A stretch of DNA of 51,563 bases from Bacteroidales bacterium. Lineage in GTDB: Bacteria > Bacteroidota > Bacteroidia > Bacteroidales > UBA932. The notes below the pieces were generated by a model. It ran no database searches, was not told the origin of the DNA, and saw nothing but the letters and a program-made list of their open reading frames with translations. This document shows, in pieces, positions 23,899 to 32,544 of the stretch (within the stretch, counting starts at the first letter, position 1; every line of letters starts with the position of its first letter). The position numbers and the translations under genes were made by a program. Where the stretch lies: contig JAFTFV010000009.1 in assembly GCA_017458265.1 (NCBI GenBank), forward strand, positions 1 through 51,563, written 5' to 3'.

Positions 23899-25177
23899 CA
23901 AGTAGGGCAAGGCCGGCCATTGTGAAGAGGGCGTTGAGAAGGAGTATCTCGTAGCTGAAGTGATATCCGCCGAACCACGCCTCTGAATTGAGGTCCAGGA
24001 CAAGGCAAAGCACGGGGGCAAGTATTGCCACCACAGGCACCCAGCGGTCACGCACCGGTGCCTTGAACAGTATCCCAAAGGCAAACAGGCCGAGGATGGG
24101 ACCGTAGGTATAACTCGCAAGACGGTACACGGCATCAATTACGCTCGTGGAATTGAGCGCCGCAAACACAAGGATGCACACGGCCATAAGGACAGCCATC
24201 GCCGTGTGAACCCACACGCGGGATTTGTCCTTTCCTCCAAGGATATCAATCGTAAAAGATGTCGTGAGGGCCGTCAGGGCCGATCCTCCTGCCGGGAAAC
24301 CCGCCATTACAAGGCCTATGACAAAGAGAACGCCCACGAATTTCGGAATCGCTCCGGACCATGTGACGGCCGGGAACAGGGCGTCACCCTTGGCGTCTAT
24401 CCCGTGCATGGCCGCAAATTGGTACATATATACTCCAAGCAGCAGGAAGATGGCTATGAACACTATCTGAAGCAGACTGGAAACGATGAGATTCTTCTGG
24501 GAATCCTTCACGTTTTTGCACTCGAGCGTGCGCTGCATGAGGTCCTGGTCAAGGCCGGTTGCCGCAACTACGGTGAACATGCCGCCGAGGAGCTGCTTGA
24601 AGAAGAACTGGGGATGATTTACGTCGTCAAAGTAGAAAACCTTCATCATGGAGGTGTCCGGAGCACCCACCTCAACCGCAATGAGAACAAGTGTGAGCAC
24701 AACCGTGACCAGCATGCACACGGTCTTGATCATATCCACGCCTATTACGGCCTTCACTCCCCCGCGCACCGTATATGCCCACTCAAGAAGAACTGTCACA
24801 ATGACGCATACCCACAGCGGAATCCTCAGAAGCAGCGTGAGCGTTGCACACATGAGAAACAGCCTCACAGAGGCCCCCAGCATCTTTGAAATGAAGAAAA
24901 ACCACGCTCCCGTCCTGTAAGAAGACATGCCGAACCGCTGCTCCAGATACTGGTACACGGATACAACCCCAAGCTTGAAATACAGCGGGGTGAGCACAAA
25001 TGCTATCACAAGATAACCCAGGAAGAAGCCAAGGCACATCTGCAGGTATCCGAATCCTGCGACGCTCACCATGCCGGGCACGGAAACAAAAGTGACTCCC
25101 GAGAAACAGGAGCCTATCATTGCAATTGCCACTTTCCACCATGCCGTGGAGCGGGATGAGTAGAACTTGTCAGCCAT
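23885..25177 (-). CDS. Sodium:solute symporter (SSS family), lacking the first helix
   Basis: ATG 25177 (MADKFYSSRSTAWWKVAIAM) overlaps the LytTR stop by 8 nt. The 430-residue product matches the Bacteroidota SSS group from the end of helix 1 onward: SGVTFVSVPGMVSVAGFGYL, YLEQRFGMSSYRTGAWFFFI, ATGLDQDLMQRTLECKN and IPKFVGVLFVIGLVMAGFPAG. Relatives start with a further 30-40 residues holding a transmembrane helix before the [G/S]R-x-x-x-W-W motif. Here that DNA belongs to the LytTR gene. The protein is therefore N-terminally truncated and may have altered topology or be inactive. Substrate unknown (sugars, sialic acid or similar in the family). Confidence 0.82.
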   Translation of the reverse strand: MADKFYSSRSTAWWKVAIAMIGSCFSGVTFVSVPGMVSVAGFGYLQMCLGFFLGYLVIAFVLTPLYFKLGVVSVYQYLEQRFGMSSYRTGAWFFFISKMLGASVRLFLMCATLTLLLRIPLWVCVIVTVLLEWAYTVRGGVKAVIGVDMIKTVCMLVTVVLTLVLIAVEVGAPDTSMMKVFYFDDVNHPQFFFKQLLGGMFTVVAATGLDQDLMQRTLECKNVKDSQKNLIVSSLLQIVFIAIFLLLGVYMYQFAAMHGIDAKGDALFPAVTWSGAIPKFVGVLFVIGLVMAGFPAGGSALTALTTSFTIDILGGKDKSRVWVHTAMAVLMAVCILVFAALNSTSVIDAVYRLASYTYGPILGLFAFGILFKAPVRDRWVPVVAILAPVLCLVLDLNSEAWFGGYHFSYEILLLNALFTMAGLALLVKRR

Positions 25178-25940
25178 TCTTGAGATTGTCTTTATATGCC
25201 CTTCCAACCGGAAGCGGCTCTTCTACACCAAGGATTGATACCTGAGCCATGCTTCGCTTCTCTATCCTCCACACAGGCACCACGTAGGATCGGTGGATTC
25301 TCATATATTTCCCCTCAGGAAGCATCTCCAGCACCGTTTTCAGGGGCATCTGGGTTACCACGTCCTCACCGTGGTCAATATGGAAGCAGGCGTAATTGTT
25401 CCTGGATTCCACATACTGTATTGCAGAAAGCGGGACGTGGACGGTATTGTAGCCGGACTTGAGGAGGATTTCGGCATCACCCACTGCGTCGGATGCGCGG
25501 CGCTGGATGGAGTTCATCTCGTCGGTCACGGCGTTTTCACGCGTGAGATGGGCGCTCAGGACCTTTACCTGCGCATCCAGCATGCCTATCGGCAAACCCA
25601 TTCCCAGCACGGCAAAGAGCATGATCCACATTGCCCTTACATGCGGGGACAGTGTCTGGCCGGGGTCGATGGGGATCTCTACCGGTGTAAGAGTCATCAG
25701 GAAATTGACCGCCGCGATGACGAATACTGCACCGGCAACCGTCAGAAGGCCGCGGCGGCCTCCCCAGAGCAGACGGCCAAGGACCAGGCGGCACAGGAAA
25801 TAGACGGCGTATATCCACAGCACGAACACCAGCACCTTGCCGGAGTTCCACTGCGCCCATTCGCCGATGGGGAAAAAGAACATCATCCCCGGCAGTACCA
25901 CTACCGCGAGGATGATGTCTATGATGTTTACCCCTTTCAC
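25170..25940 (-). CDS. Membrane-embedded LytTR-family transcriptional regulator
   Basis: This 256-residue protein has four N-terminal transmembrane helices (IIDIILAVVVLPGMMFFFPI, VLVFVLWIYAVYFLCRLVL, LLTVAGAVFVIAAVNFLM, MWIMLFAVLGMGLPIGML), a short linker helix and a C-terminal LytTR DNA-binding domain from about 160 (VHVPLSAIQYVESRNNYACF, YMRIHRSYVVPVWRIEK, LPVGRAYKDNLKN). LytTR domains bind DNA through beta strands at direct repeats. The membrane part probably senses a signal directly, as no histidine kinase is nearby. It is translationally coupled to the symporter gene (8-nt overlap), the likely partner. Confidence 0.87.
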   Translation of the reverse strand: MKGVNIIDIILAVVVLPGMMFFFPIGEWAQWNSGKVLVFVLWIYAVYFLCRLVLGRLLWGGRRGLLTVAGAVFVIAAVNFLMTLTPVEIPIDPGQTLSPHVRAMWIMLFAVLGMGLPIGMLDAQVKVLSAHLTRENAVTDEMNSIQRRASDAVGDAEILLKSGYNTVHVPLSAIQYVESRNNYACFHIDHGEDVVTQMPLKTVLEMLPEGKYMRIHRSYVVPVWRIEKRSMAQVSILGVEEPLPVGRAYKDNLKNG

Positions 25941-25949
25941 TCGAAGGGA

Positions 25950-27593
25950 TTAAAATTCGTAACCTGCGAACTCGACGTCACGTGCAGCACGCTCCTTGAG
26001 GCTCTCGTTCTGGAAAGCGCGGCCAAGGAAGGACTTGACGCTGTCGGAATCACCCTGGCGGGCGGCGATGATGGCCTTCAGGTACCATACCTTGGGGTCT
26101 CCGCAGTGGGCCGATGACATGGCCTTCTCCAGCTGGTCGGTGAGGATGTAGGAGAGGACGGTGTTGTGGCAGCAGCCGGGGACGTCGGCAAGGACGCGTG
26201 CGGCTTCTTCATAGCGGCCGGTCTCGATGAGAAGGGCGCCCAGGTTGATCATGGAATTGTCGTTTGCAGCGCGGCGGAAGCAGTCTTCTGCGGTGCTGTA
26301 GTCTCCCTTGCGGAGTGCAAGAAGGCCCATGGCGTTGATGACGTCGGCATCACCGGATTTTACCTTGGCGAGCTGGGATTCGGCCTTTTCGTTCTTGCCC
26401 TGGAGGAGGTAGAGGGCGGCAAGGTTGTAGGCGGCGCGGTCGCTCGAGAACTTGTTCACGGCCTTGTTCCAGATGCTTTCCTTCTGCTTGAGGTCTTTTG
26501 ACACGGTGGCAGCACGGAGGAGGGCCTCTTCGTCAAGGATGTCTTCGTTGGAGTCGAGGACGGAGAGGAGCTCCTCGTTGGAGAAGTTCTTGTACTCGAT
26601 ATTGGCGATGAGACGTGCACGGCGGAGCTCAGGAAGGACTTCTCCCTTGAGGGCGGTGTATACCTGGGACATATTCTTGATTTCGTTCTCGCGGACTGCG
26701 GGATCAGAGTACATGGAGAGGACGCGGAGAATGAGGTCCTTGTCTTCGAGGTTGCTCTCTGCGACCAGCTGCTGGAAGCCTTCCCAGTCTTCACCCACGC
26801 TGCGGACGTTGGGATCGGCGTTGACGATGCCCTTGGTGACGTTCTTCCAGGCCTTGTCGGCAGAGGAGGAACGGTCTGTGGAGAGCTTGTCATTGAGTTC
26901 CACGGAGCCGTCAGGGGAAGCGTAGGCAACGATTTCGGTGTTCTTGAGGACGGCGCGTTCGTCGGCGGTGGCGTCCTTGAGTGCCTGCTGGAAATCCTTG
27001 ACGGATGCGCTCTTGAGTTCGGAATTGCGCACCTCGGCAGAGTTGAGGTCATACTTGATCTGGCCTTCGAGGGTTACGGGGACCATTTCGAGGTAGTCGC
27101 CGTCCTTGAAAGCTACGCTGGCTGCGGGCTTTGCAAGCATGTATGTGGTGTTGGCACCCTCGGCAATTTTCTGCGTGGGAAGATTGATGGTCTTGCCTTT
27201 AGCCTTTACATTGGAACGGAGCTCGAGGAAGCACTTTTCCATGCCTTCCACATAGTCGAAATGAAGGTTTTCGGTGACGGTCTGGCCGGCCGATGAGACC
27301 ACCTTATAGTTTGCCCTCACGTTCTCTCCCTGATATTTGAAGGGCTTCATGGCTGCTTCGCCGCCTTCGTAAACGATGACGGGGACAACCTCCATCACTA
27401 CGCTGGGATTGAAATAATCCTTGGGATATGTGACGGAAACCGTGGCGTCGATGGTGCCGTTTACTACCTCAAGCACTGGAGGAACGCACTCAATCTTGAC
27501 GTTTTCTGCCAGTTTGGTCATTTTTTCAGGTGAGGAGCAGGACACTGCCGCAAGGAGCAGGGCTGCCGCGAAAAATACAGAGAGTCTTTTCAT
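25950..27593 (-). CDS. TPR-containing lipoprotein with OmpA-like segment
   Basis: Start chosen at ATG 27593 (MKRLSVFFAAALLLAAVSCS), which gives a clean lipoprotein signal with Cys 19; 27599 is an alternative. The 547-residue protein has an N-terminal beta-rich domain. Around 220-245 there is an OmpA-like motif (VAYASPDGSVELNDKLSTDR). From about 340, TPR-type helices follow (AAYNLAALYLLQGKNEKAES, NAMGLLALRKGDYSTAEDCF). OmpA-like segments bind peptidoglycan, although this one is degenerate. It is probably an outer-membrane-associated periplasmic protein of envelope organisation. The promoter at 27628-27621 is back to back with that of the sigma54-type regulator. Confidence 0.8.
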   Translation of the reverse strand: MKRLSVFFAAALLLAAVSCSSPEKMTKLAENVKIECVPPVLEVVNGTIDATVSVTYPKDYFNPSVVMEVVPVIVYEGGEAAMKPFKYQGENVRANYKVVSSAGQTVTENLHFDYVEGMEKCFLELRSNVKAKGKTINLPTQKIAEGANTTYMLAKPAASVAFKDGDYLEMVPVTLEGQIKYDLNSAEVRNSELKSASVKDFQQALKDATADERAVLKNTEIVAYASPDGSVELNDKLSTDRSSSADKAWKNVTKGIVNADPNVRSVGEDWEGFQQLVAESNLEDKDLILRVLSMYSDPAVRENEIKNMSQVYTALKGEVLPELRRARLIANIEYKNFSNEELLSVLDSNEDILDEEALLRAATVSKDLKQKESIWNKAVNKFSSDRAAYNLAALYLLQGKNEKAESQLAKVKSGDADVINAMGLLALRKGDYSTAEDCFRRAANDNSMINLGALLIETGRYEEAARVLADVPGCCHNTVLSYILTDQLEKAMSSAHCGDPKVWYLKAIIAARQGDSDSVKSFLGRAFQNESLKERAARDVEFAGYEF

Positions 27594-27620
27594 ATTCAAG
27601 TGTTAAACTTATTCGAAATA

Positions 27621-27649
27621 CAAATATAAGAATATTTTTAGTAAATTTG
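27621..27649. promoter_or_regulatory. Divergent -7 elements
   Basis: Minus strand TATATTTG (27628-27621) serves the TPR lipoprotein with a leader of about 20 nt. Plus strand TAAATTTG (27642-27649) serves the sigma54-type regulator and ends 9 nt before its ATG. Confidence 0.55.
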
Positions 27650-27657
27650 CGTTTGCT

Positions 27658-28842
27658 ATGGATTTGCAGGCGTTAAAAAACAAGTACGACATTATCGGCA
27701 ATGATCCGGCTCTGGGGGAGGCCCTGGAGACGGCAGTGAAGTTCGCCCCTACCGGCCTGAGCGTTCTCATTCAGGGAGAAAGCGGCGTGGGAAAGGAGAA
27801 CTTTGCAAGGATCATCCACCAGTACAGCCAGCGCAGGCAGAACGCCTTTTTCGTGGTGAACTGCGGCGCCCTTCCCAAAGAACTGGTCAACTCCGAACTC
27901 TTCGGCCACGTCAAAGGCTCCTTCACCGGGGCGGTCGAAACCCGCAAGGGCTATTTCGAAGAGGCCGACGGCGGCACCCTCTTCCTTGACGAGATTGCCG
28001 AACTCCCTGCCGAATCCCAGGCGCTTCTCCTCCGCGTCCTCCAGAGCGGGGAATACCGCAAGGTGGGCTCCAACAAGGTGGAGCACACGGACGTAAGGGT
28101 GGTTGCCGCAACCAATGTGCACCTCTACGAGGCCGTCAGGCGCGGAAAATTCCGCGAAGACCTCTACTTCCGCCTCTCCGCAGCGCAGATCCGCATCCCT
28201 CCGCTAAGGGACCGCAAATCAGATATTTACCTGTTGTTCAGAAAATTCACATCGGACTTCTCCGAGGTGAACGGCATGTGCAAGATTTCCCTCAAGCCGG
28301 ATGCCATCCGCCTCCTGGAGCAGTACCGCTGGCCGGGCAACATCCGCCAGCTGCAGGGCTTCACCCAGAGCCTCACTGCCCAGCTTTCCCAGAAGATTAC
28401 GCCAACGCTGCAGAGGATAGAATTATCGGCCCAGGAGCTTGCGCCGTTCATGCCACGGGAGGAGGGCGAACCCATCCCCGTGGTTTACGATGCCGCCCAG
28501 GGACAACAGCAGCAGGCTTTCAATGCCGATGAGCGCCAGGCCATCTTCAAGGCCATCTTCGACCTCAAACAGGACGTGGATGCCCTGAAGGCACGCCTTG
28601 ACCGCCGCGAACTGCCGCCGCCCCCTGCCCCCGCAGAGGAAGAGGCCGAATGGCAGGGCCAGGAAGACATTCCTGCAGAACCGGAGCCCGAGCACACCCT
28701 TTCCATCCGCCAGAGCGAGGAAGAACTCATCCGCCAGGCCCTTGAGAAGTACCACGGCAACCGCAAGAAAGCCGCCGAGGAACTGGGCATGAGCGAACGC
28801 ACCCTTTACCGCAAACTCCCTCCGGAATACCGCAAGAAATGA
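27658..28842 (+). CDS. Sigma-54-interaction-domain (AAA+) transcriptional regulator
   Basis: This 394-residue protein has the enhancer-binding AAA+ core without a receiver domain: Walker A GESGVGKE (residue ~41), GHVKGSFTGAVETRKG (the GAFTGA loop reads GSFTGA), Walker B GGTLFLDEIAEL, RVVAATN and the arginine-finger region REDLYFRLS, then a Pro/Glu-rich linker. A C-terminal Fis-type HTH follows (IRQALEKYHGNRKKAAEELG, MSERTLYRKL). It probably activates sigma-54 promoters or acts on them constitutively. The stop overlaps the lptE start (ATGA). Gene order regulator-lptE-unknown-secG is typical of Bacteroidales. Confidence 0.92.
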   Translation: MDLQALKNKYDIIGNDPALGEALETAVKFAPTGLSVLIQGESGVGKENFARIIHQYSQRRQNAFFVVNCGALPKELVNSELFGHVKGSFTGAVETRKGYFEEADGGTLFLDEIAELPAESQALLLRVLQSGEYRKVGSNKVEHTDVRVVAATNVHLYEAVRRGKFREDLYFRLSAAQIRIPPLRDRKSDIYLLFRKFTSDFSEVNGMCKISLKPDAIRLLEQYRWPGNIRQLQGFTQSLTAQLSQKITPTLQRIELSAQELAPFMPREEGEPIPVVYDAAQGQQQQAFNADERQAIFKAIFDLKQDVDALKARLDRRELPPPPAPAEEEAEWQGQEDIPAEPEPEHTLSIRQSEEELIRQALEKYHGNRKKAAEELGMSERTLYRKLPPEYRKK

Positions 28843-29342
28843 AAAAAGCCGTCCTCATAGCTGTTGCAGCAGCGCTGGCCGTATCGTGCGGCATAGTCAA
28901 GTACTCCTTCACCGGCACCTCCATCCAGCCGGACGTGAAGACCATAACCATACCCTACGTGGAGTACAAGGCGCTGAGGGTGAACCCTTCCCTTTCCAAC
29001 GACCTCACCGAAGCCCTCCAGGACAAGTTCCGCAAGCTCACCTCCCTTGAGCAGGTAGACATCGACGGAGACCTGGAACTGGTATGCGAAATCACCGGCT
29101 ACGACGTGAAGGCAACCGCCGTCACTGCCGATGAACTCCCCGCCCAGAACCGCCTCACAGTAACGGTAAAGGCCGAATTCTCCAACCGCAAGTATCCTGA
29201 GGATGACGTCTCCAAGAGCTTCTCTGCCTACGAGGACTTCGACGCCACCATGTCCCTTGATGCCGTTGAATCCAGCCTCTGCGAAACCATAATCGACAAA
29301 ATAGTTGAAGACATCTTCAACGCAACCGTAGCCCAATGGTAG
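28839..29342 (+). CDS. lptE: LPS-assembly lipoprotein LptE
   Basis: This 167-residue lipoprotein (signal MKKAVLIAVAAALAVSC, Cys 17) starts the mature part with the Bacteroidota LptE pattern: IVKYSFTGTSIQPDVKTITI, NPSLSNDLTEALQDKFRK, GDLELVCEITGYDVKATAV and AQNRLTVTVKAEF. LptE plugs the LptD barrel at the outer membrane and guides LPS insertion. It overlaps the upstream regulator by 4 nt and the downstream gene by 7 nt, so the operon is tightly coupled. Confidence 0.88.
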   Translation: MKKAVLIAVAAALAVSCGIVKYSFTGTSIQPDVKTITIPYVEYKALRVNPSLSNDLTEALQDKFRKLTSLEQVDIDGDLELVCEITGYDVKATAVTADELPAQNRLTVTVKAEFSNRKYPEDDVSKSFSAYEDFDATMSLDAVESSLCETIIDKIVEDIFNATVAQW

Positions 29343-29908
29343 GACACATAGACATACACCGCCTCACCCTTGACGAACTGGCCGGCGTTGTGAACCTGTA
29401 CCCCTGGTACGGGGCCGCCCGCGTGGAACTCTGCCGCAGGATGGGTGCCGACTGGGGCCCCCGGGAAACCGCATCCCAGGCCCTTTTCGTGGGTGACAGG
29501 CGCAAAATCGCCTCCATCGTCAGGAGCAAGGGCAACCTTGCCGACAAGGACGTCCGGGAGATCATCTCCTCCTTCGTCGCCCCGAAACCTGTGGACGAGC
29601 TCCCTTCCGAGCACCATCAGGTAAGGGTGGTGGGCGGAGACTACTTCTCCCAGTCCCAGTACGACAACGTGAAGACCCATGAGGACAATATCTTCACCCG
29701 TTTCGCCACCAAGGCTGCAGGCGCCACCCGGGAAGCAGAGGACATCGCAACCGACATCTCCGAGCGCTTTGCTACCGAAACACTTGCCAGAATTTTCGCA
29801 GAACAGGGCCGTCCGGACGAGGCCAGGCGCATTTATTCGCGTCTGGTTTTGGATATTCCGGAAAAAAGTGCTTACTTTGCATCCCTTATTGACAAATTAG
29901 AAGAATAA
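29336..29908 (+). CDS. Conserved Bacteroidales protein of unknown function
   Basis: The 190-residue protein has no signal peptide and no membrane segment. It has an N-terminal helical part (LTLDELAGVVNLYPWYGAAR, VELCRRM), a linker and a C-terminal TPR-like helix pair (ATETLARIFAEQGRPDEARR, IYSRLVLDIPEKSAYFASL). It sits between lptE (7-nt overlap) and secG (6-nt gap), a position conserved in related genomes as far as I recall. A cytoplasmic protein-protein interaction role is plausible but unproven. Confidence 0.7.
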   Translation: MVGHIDIHRLTLDELAGVVNLYPWYGAARVELCRRMGADWGPRETASQALFVGDRRKIASIVRSKGNLADKDVREIISSFVAPKPVDELPSEHHQVRVVGGDYFSQSQYDNVKTHEDNIFTRFATKAAGATREAEDIATDISERFATETLARIFAEQGRPDEARRIYSRLVLDIPEKSAYFASLIDKLEE

Positions 29909-29914
29909 TACAAT

Positions 29915-30265
29915 ATGAACGCAGCATTTACAATCCTTGTGATTCTCATCGTCATTGCAGCCATCCTCCTTATTGCGGTGGTTCTCCTCCAGAATGGTAA
30001 GGACGGCGGCCTTGCAACCAACTTCACATCTGCCAACCAGACCCTTGGCGTACGTCAGACCGCAACCATCCTCGAGAAAGCAACCTGGTATCTGGTAGCT
30101 TTCATCCTGGTGCTCAGCATCATCACCGTTTTCGTTGCACGCGGAGGCACCCAGAGGGGCACCAACGACGCCCTCTCCACAGAGATTGTAGGCACCGCCC
30201 CTGAGGCAGCAGAAGACGCTGCAGTTCCCTTCCCCGTCCAGGAAAATCCTGAACAGGCCGAATAA
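29915..30265 (+). CDS. secG: Preprotein translocase subunit SecG
   Basis: This 116-residue protein has two transmembrane helices, ILVILIVIAAILLIAVVLLQ and TWYLVAFILVLSIITVFVA. Between them lies the SecG cytoplasmic loop with the conserved LLQNGKDGGLATNF segment. The Ala/Glu/Pro-rich C-terminal tail is common in Bacteroidota. SecG supports SecYEG-mediated export. It is the last gene of its operon, ended by the hairpin at 30268-30291. Confidence 0.92.
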   Translation: MNAAFTILVILIVIAAILLIAVVLLQNGKDGGLATNFTSANQTLGVRQTATILEKATWYLVAFILVLSIITVFVARGGTQRGTNDALSTEIVGTAPEAAEDAAVPFPVQENPEQAE

Positions 30266-30267
30266 AA

Positions 30268-30291
30268 AAAGAGGCCCTAACGAGCCTCTTT
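30268..30291. terminator. Bidirectional terminator between secG and clpB
   Basis: Stem AAAGAGGC/GCCTCTTT. On the minus strand it is followed by more T residues, so it is strongest for clpB, whose last codons and stop (TAG at 30279-30277) lie inside the hairpin. On the plus strand it begins just after the secG stop. Confidence 0.7.
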
Positions 30292-32436
30292 CACAATAAC
30301 TTCTCCGCCGGAAACGTCCACCGTTACGGCGGAGTTTTTATGTATGGTGCCCTCCAGGATGCTCTTTGCGAGGAGGTTCACCAGCTCACGCTGCATGAGC
30401 CTCTTGATGGGACGGGCGCCGTAGGAAGGGTCGTAGCCATGTTCCACCATGTGGTTCTCGAAGGCGGGGGTAAACTGCAGGGTGATGTCGCTGTCGGCAA
30501 GTTTCTTCTGCAGGTCGGTCTCCTGCATGCGCAGGATTTCGCGGATATCGGCCTTGGAGAGGGGGTCGAACATGATGATTTCGTCTATCCTGTTCAGGAA
30601 TTCCGGACGGACTGTCTGCTTGAGGACGTCCACCACGCGGTCCCTGCATTCGTCCAGGAGGGCGCGGCGCCTGCCGATAGCCTCGATGTCCACGCCGTCA
30701 ACTTCGGGAAGGCGTTCCATGTAGCCCTGGATTATATCGGCCCCGGCATTGGAGGTCATGATGAGGATGGTGTTCTTGAAGTCCACGGTGCGGCCCTTGT
30801 TGTCCGTGAGACGGCCGTCGTCCAGAACCTGCAGGAGCACGTTGAAGACATCCGGGTGGGCTTTTTCGATTTCGTCCAGAAGGACCACGGAATAAGGCTT
30901 GCGGCGCACTGCCTCTGTGAGCTGGCCGCCCTCTTCGTAGCCGACGTATCCCGGAGGCGCACCCACAAGACGGGAAACGGTGTGGCGCTCCTGATATTCG
31001 GACATGTCTATACGGGTCATCATGTTCTCATCGTTGAAGAGGAATTCGGCAAGGGCCTTTGCAAGCTCTGTCTTGCCAACGCCGGTGGTTCCCATGAAGA
31101 GGAAACTGCCGATGGGGCGCTTCTCGTTGGAAAGGCCGGCACGGGAGCGGCGGACGGCGTCGGCAACGGCCTTGATGGCCTCGTCCTGGCCCACGACCCT
31201 CTTGTGCAGTTCGGTCTCCATGCGGAGGAGTTTGTCCTTTTCGCTCTCCAGCATACGCTTTACGGGGATGCCGGTCCACTTTGCAACCACCTCGGCAATG
31301 TCCTCGGGCGTGACGGCCTCCGTGACGATGGGCTCCTTGATTGCCGCCGCCTTTGCGGTTAGGTCGTCGATGCGTTTCTGCGTCGCCGCCATCTTGCCGT
31401 AGCGGATTTCGGCCACCTTGCCGTAGTCTCCGGAGCGTTCTGCCGCCGATGCCTGGATCTTCAGGTCCTCGAGTTCCTGACGTGAGGTCTGGAGGCCTTC
31501 CAGGATTTCCTTTTCCTCATTCCAGCGCTTCATGAGGGCATCCCTCTGCGCGTTGAGGTCCTTGAGTTCGGCCTCGAGTTTCTCCATCTTGGCGTTTACG
31601 CCTTCGCGCTTGATGGCCTCGCGCTCAATCTCCTTCTGGCGGATGGCGCTGTTGAGGTCATCGATGGGCTCCGGCACGGAATTCATCTCCAGACGCAGCT
31701 TGGAGGCCGCTTCGTCTACAAGGTCGATGGCCTTGTCCGGGAGGAAACGGGAGGTGATGTAGCGGTGGCTCAGGTTCACTGCCGCAATGAGGGCATCGTC
31801 CTCGATGCGCACCTTGTGGTGGTTCTCGTAGCGCTCCTTGAGGCCTCGCAGGATGGCGATGGATTCGGCCGGCGAGGGTTCGTCAACCATCACCATCTGG
31901 AAACGCCTCTCCAGGGCCTTGTCCGTCTCAAAATACTTCTGGTACTCGTCCAGGGTGGTTGAACCGATGGTCCTGAGCTCGCCGCGGGCCAGCGCCGGCT
32001 TAAGGATGTTGGATGCATCCATGGCGCCGCTGGTTCGGCCTGCGCCCACCAGCGTGTGGATTTCATCGATGAAGAGGATGATCTCTCCGGCGCTGTCCAC
32101 TACTTCCTTCACAACGCCCTTGAGACGCTCCTCGAACTCTCCCTGATACTTGGCGCCCGCAATGAGGGAGCCCATGTCCAGGGAATAGACTTTCTTGGAT
32201 TTAAGGTTCTCCGGAACCTGTCCGTTAACTATGTTCTGGGCAATCCCTTCCGAGATAGCCGTCTTTCCCACACCCGGTTCACCAACCAGGATTGGGTTGT
32301 TCTTAGTCCTTCTGGAAAGGATCTGCAGCACACGGCGGATTTCGTCATCACGCCCAATCACGGGGTCCAGCTGACCCTTTGCCGCGCGCTCGTTCAGATT
32401 GATAGCGAATCTCTGTAAAAATGTGTTTTCTGCCAT
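30277..32436 (-). CDS. clpB: ClpB-type disaggregase lacking the N-terminal domain
   Basis: ATG 32436 is chosen for the GGAG Shine-Dalgarno-like sequence before it. The 719-residue product begins directly in NBD1 ([20 protein letters not shown]) with Walker A GEPGVGKT. It has the coiled-coil middle domain of ClpB (about 250-380, [20 protein letters not shown]) and NBD2 with Walker [29 protein letters not shown] and the sensor-2 [13 protein letters not shown]. Full-length ClpB is about 860 residues; the roughly 140-residue N domain is missing, as in the internal-start form. With DnaK it extracts proteins from aggregates. A stem-loop and a palindrome lie upstream. Confidence 0.93.
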   Translation of the reverse strand: MAENTFLQRFAINLNERAAKGQLDPVIGRDDEIRRVLQILSRRTKNNPILVGEPGVGKTAISEGIAQNIVNGQVPENLKSKKVYSLDMGSLIAGAKYQGEFEERLKGVVKEVVDSAGEIILFIDEIHTLVGAGRTSGAMDASNILKPALARGELRTIGSTTLDEYQKYFETDKALERRFQMVMVDEPSPAESIAILRGLKERYENHHKVRIEDDALIAAVNLSHRYITSRFLPDKAIDLVDEAASKLRLEMNSVPEPIDDLNSAIRQKEIEREAIKREGVNAKMEKLEAELKDLNAQRDALMKRWNEEKEILEGLQTSRQELEDLKIQASAAERSGDYGKVAEIRYGKMAATQKRIDDLTAKAAAIKEPIVTEAVTPEDIAEVVAKWTGIPVKRMLESEKDKLLRMETELHKRVVGQDEAIKAVADAVRRSRAGLSNEKRPIGSFLFMGTTGVGKTELAKALAEFLFNDENMMTRIDMSEYQERHTVSRLVGAPPGYVGYEEGGQLTEAVRRKPYSVVLLDEIEKAHPDVFNVLLQVLDDGRLTDNKGRTVDFKNTILIMTSNAGADIIQGYMERLPEVDGVDIEAIGRRRALLDECRDRVVDVLKQTVRPEFLNRIDEIIMFDPLSKADIREILRMQETDLQKKLADSDITLQFTPAFENHMVEHGYDPSYGARPIKRLMQRELVNLLAKSILEGTIHKNSAVTVDVSGGEVIVKEAR

Positions 32437-32463
32437 ATTGTTGTTCTCCTTTTTGCCCACATG

Positions 32464-32483
32464 AAAAAGCCGGTTACCCGGCT
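32464..32483 (-). terminator. Stem-loop before clpB
   Basis: Minus-strand stem AGCCGG/CCGGCT (32483-32478 with 32473-32468) with a 4-nt loop is followed by five T. It lies 28 nt upstream of the clpB ATG. It may terminate the phosphatase gene or structure the clpB 5' leader. Confidence 0.5.
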
Positions 32484-32529
32484 GCGGGCAATCGGCTTTC
32501 GTTCAATCTTCGTTCCCTTCTCCCGGGAA

Positions 32530-32544
32530 CTGACATTTTGGCAG
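32530..32544. promoter_or_regulatory. Operator-like palindrome upstream of clpB
   Basis: The imperfect palindrome CTGACATTTTGGCAG (arms CTGaC/GgCAG) directly follows the phosphatase stop, 94 nt before the clpB ATG. A heat-shock or stress regulator site is possible; this is inference. Confidence 0.3.

Noticed and set aside
30340-31362. A 340-codon plus-strand reading frame
   Set aside because: It is antisense to clpB, which is certain from both nucleotide-binding domains.
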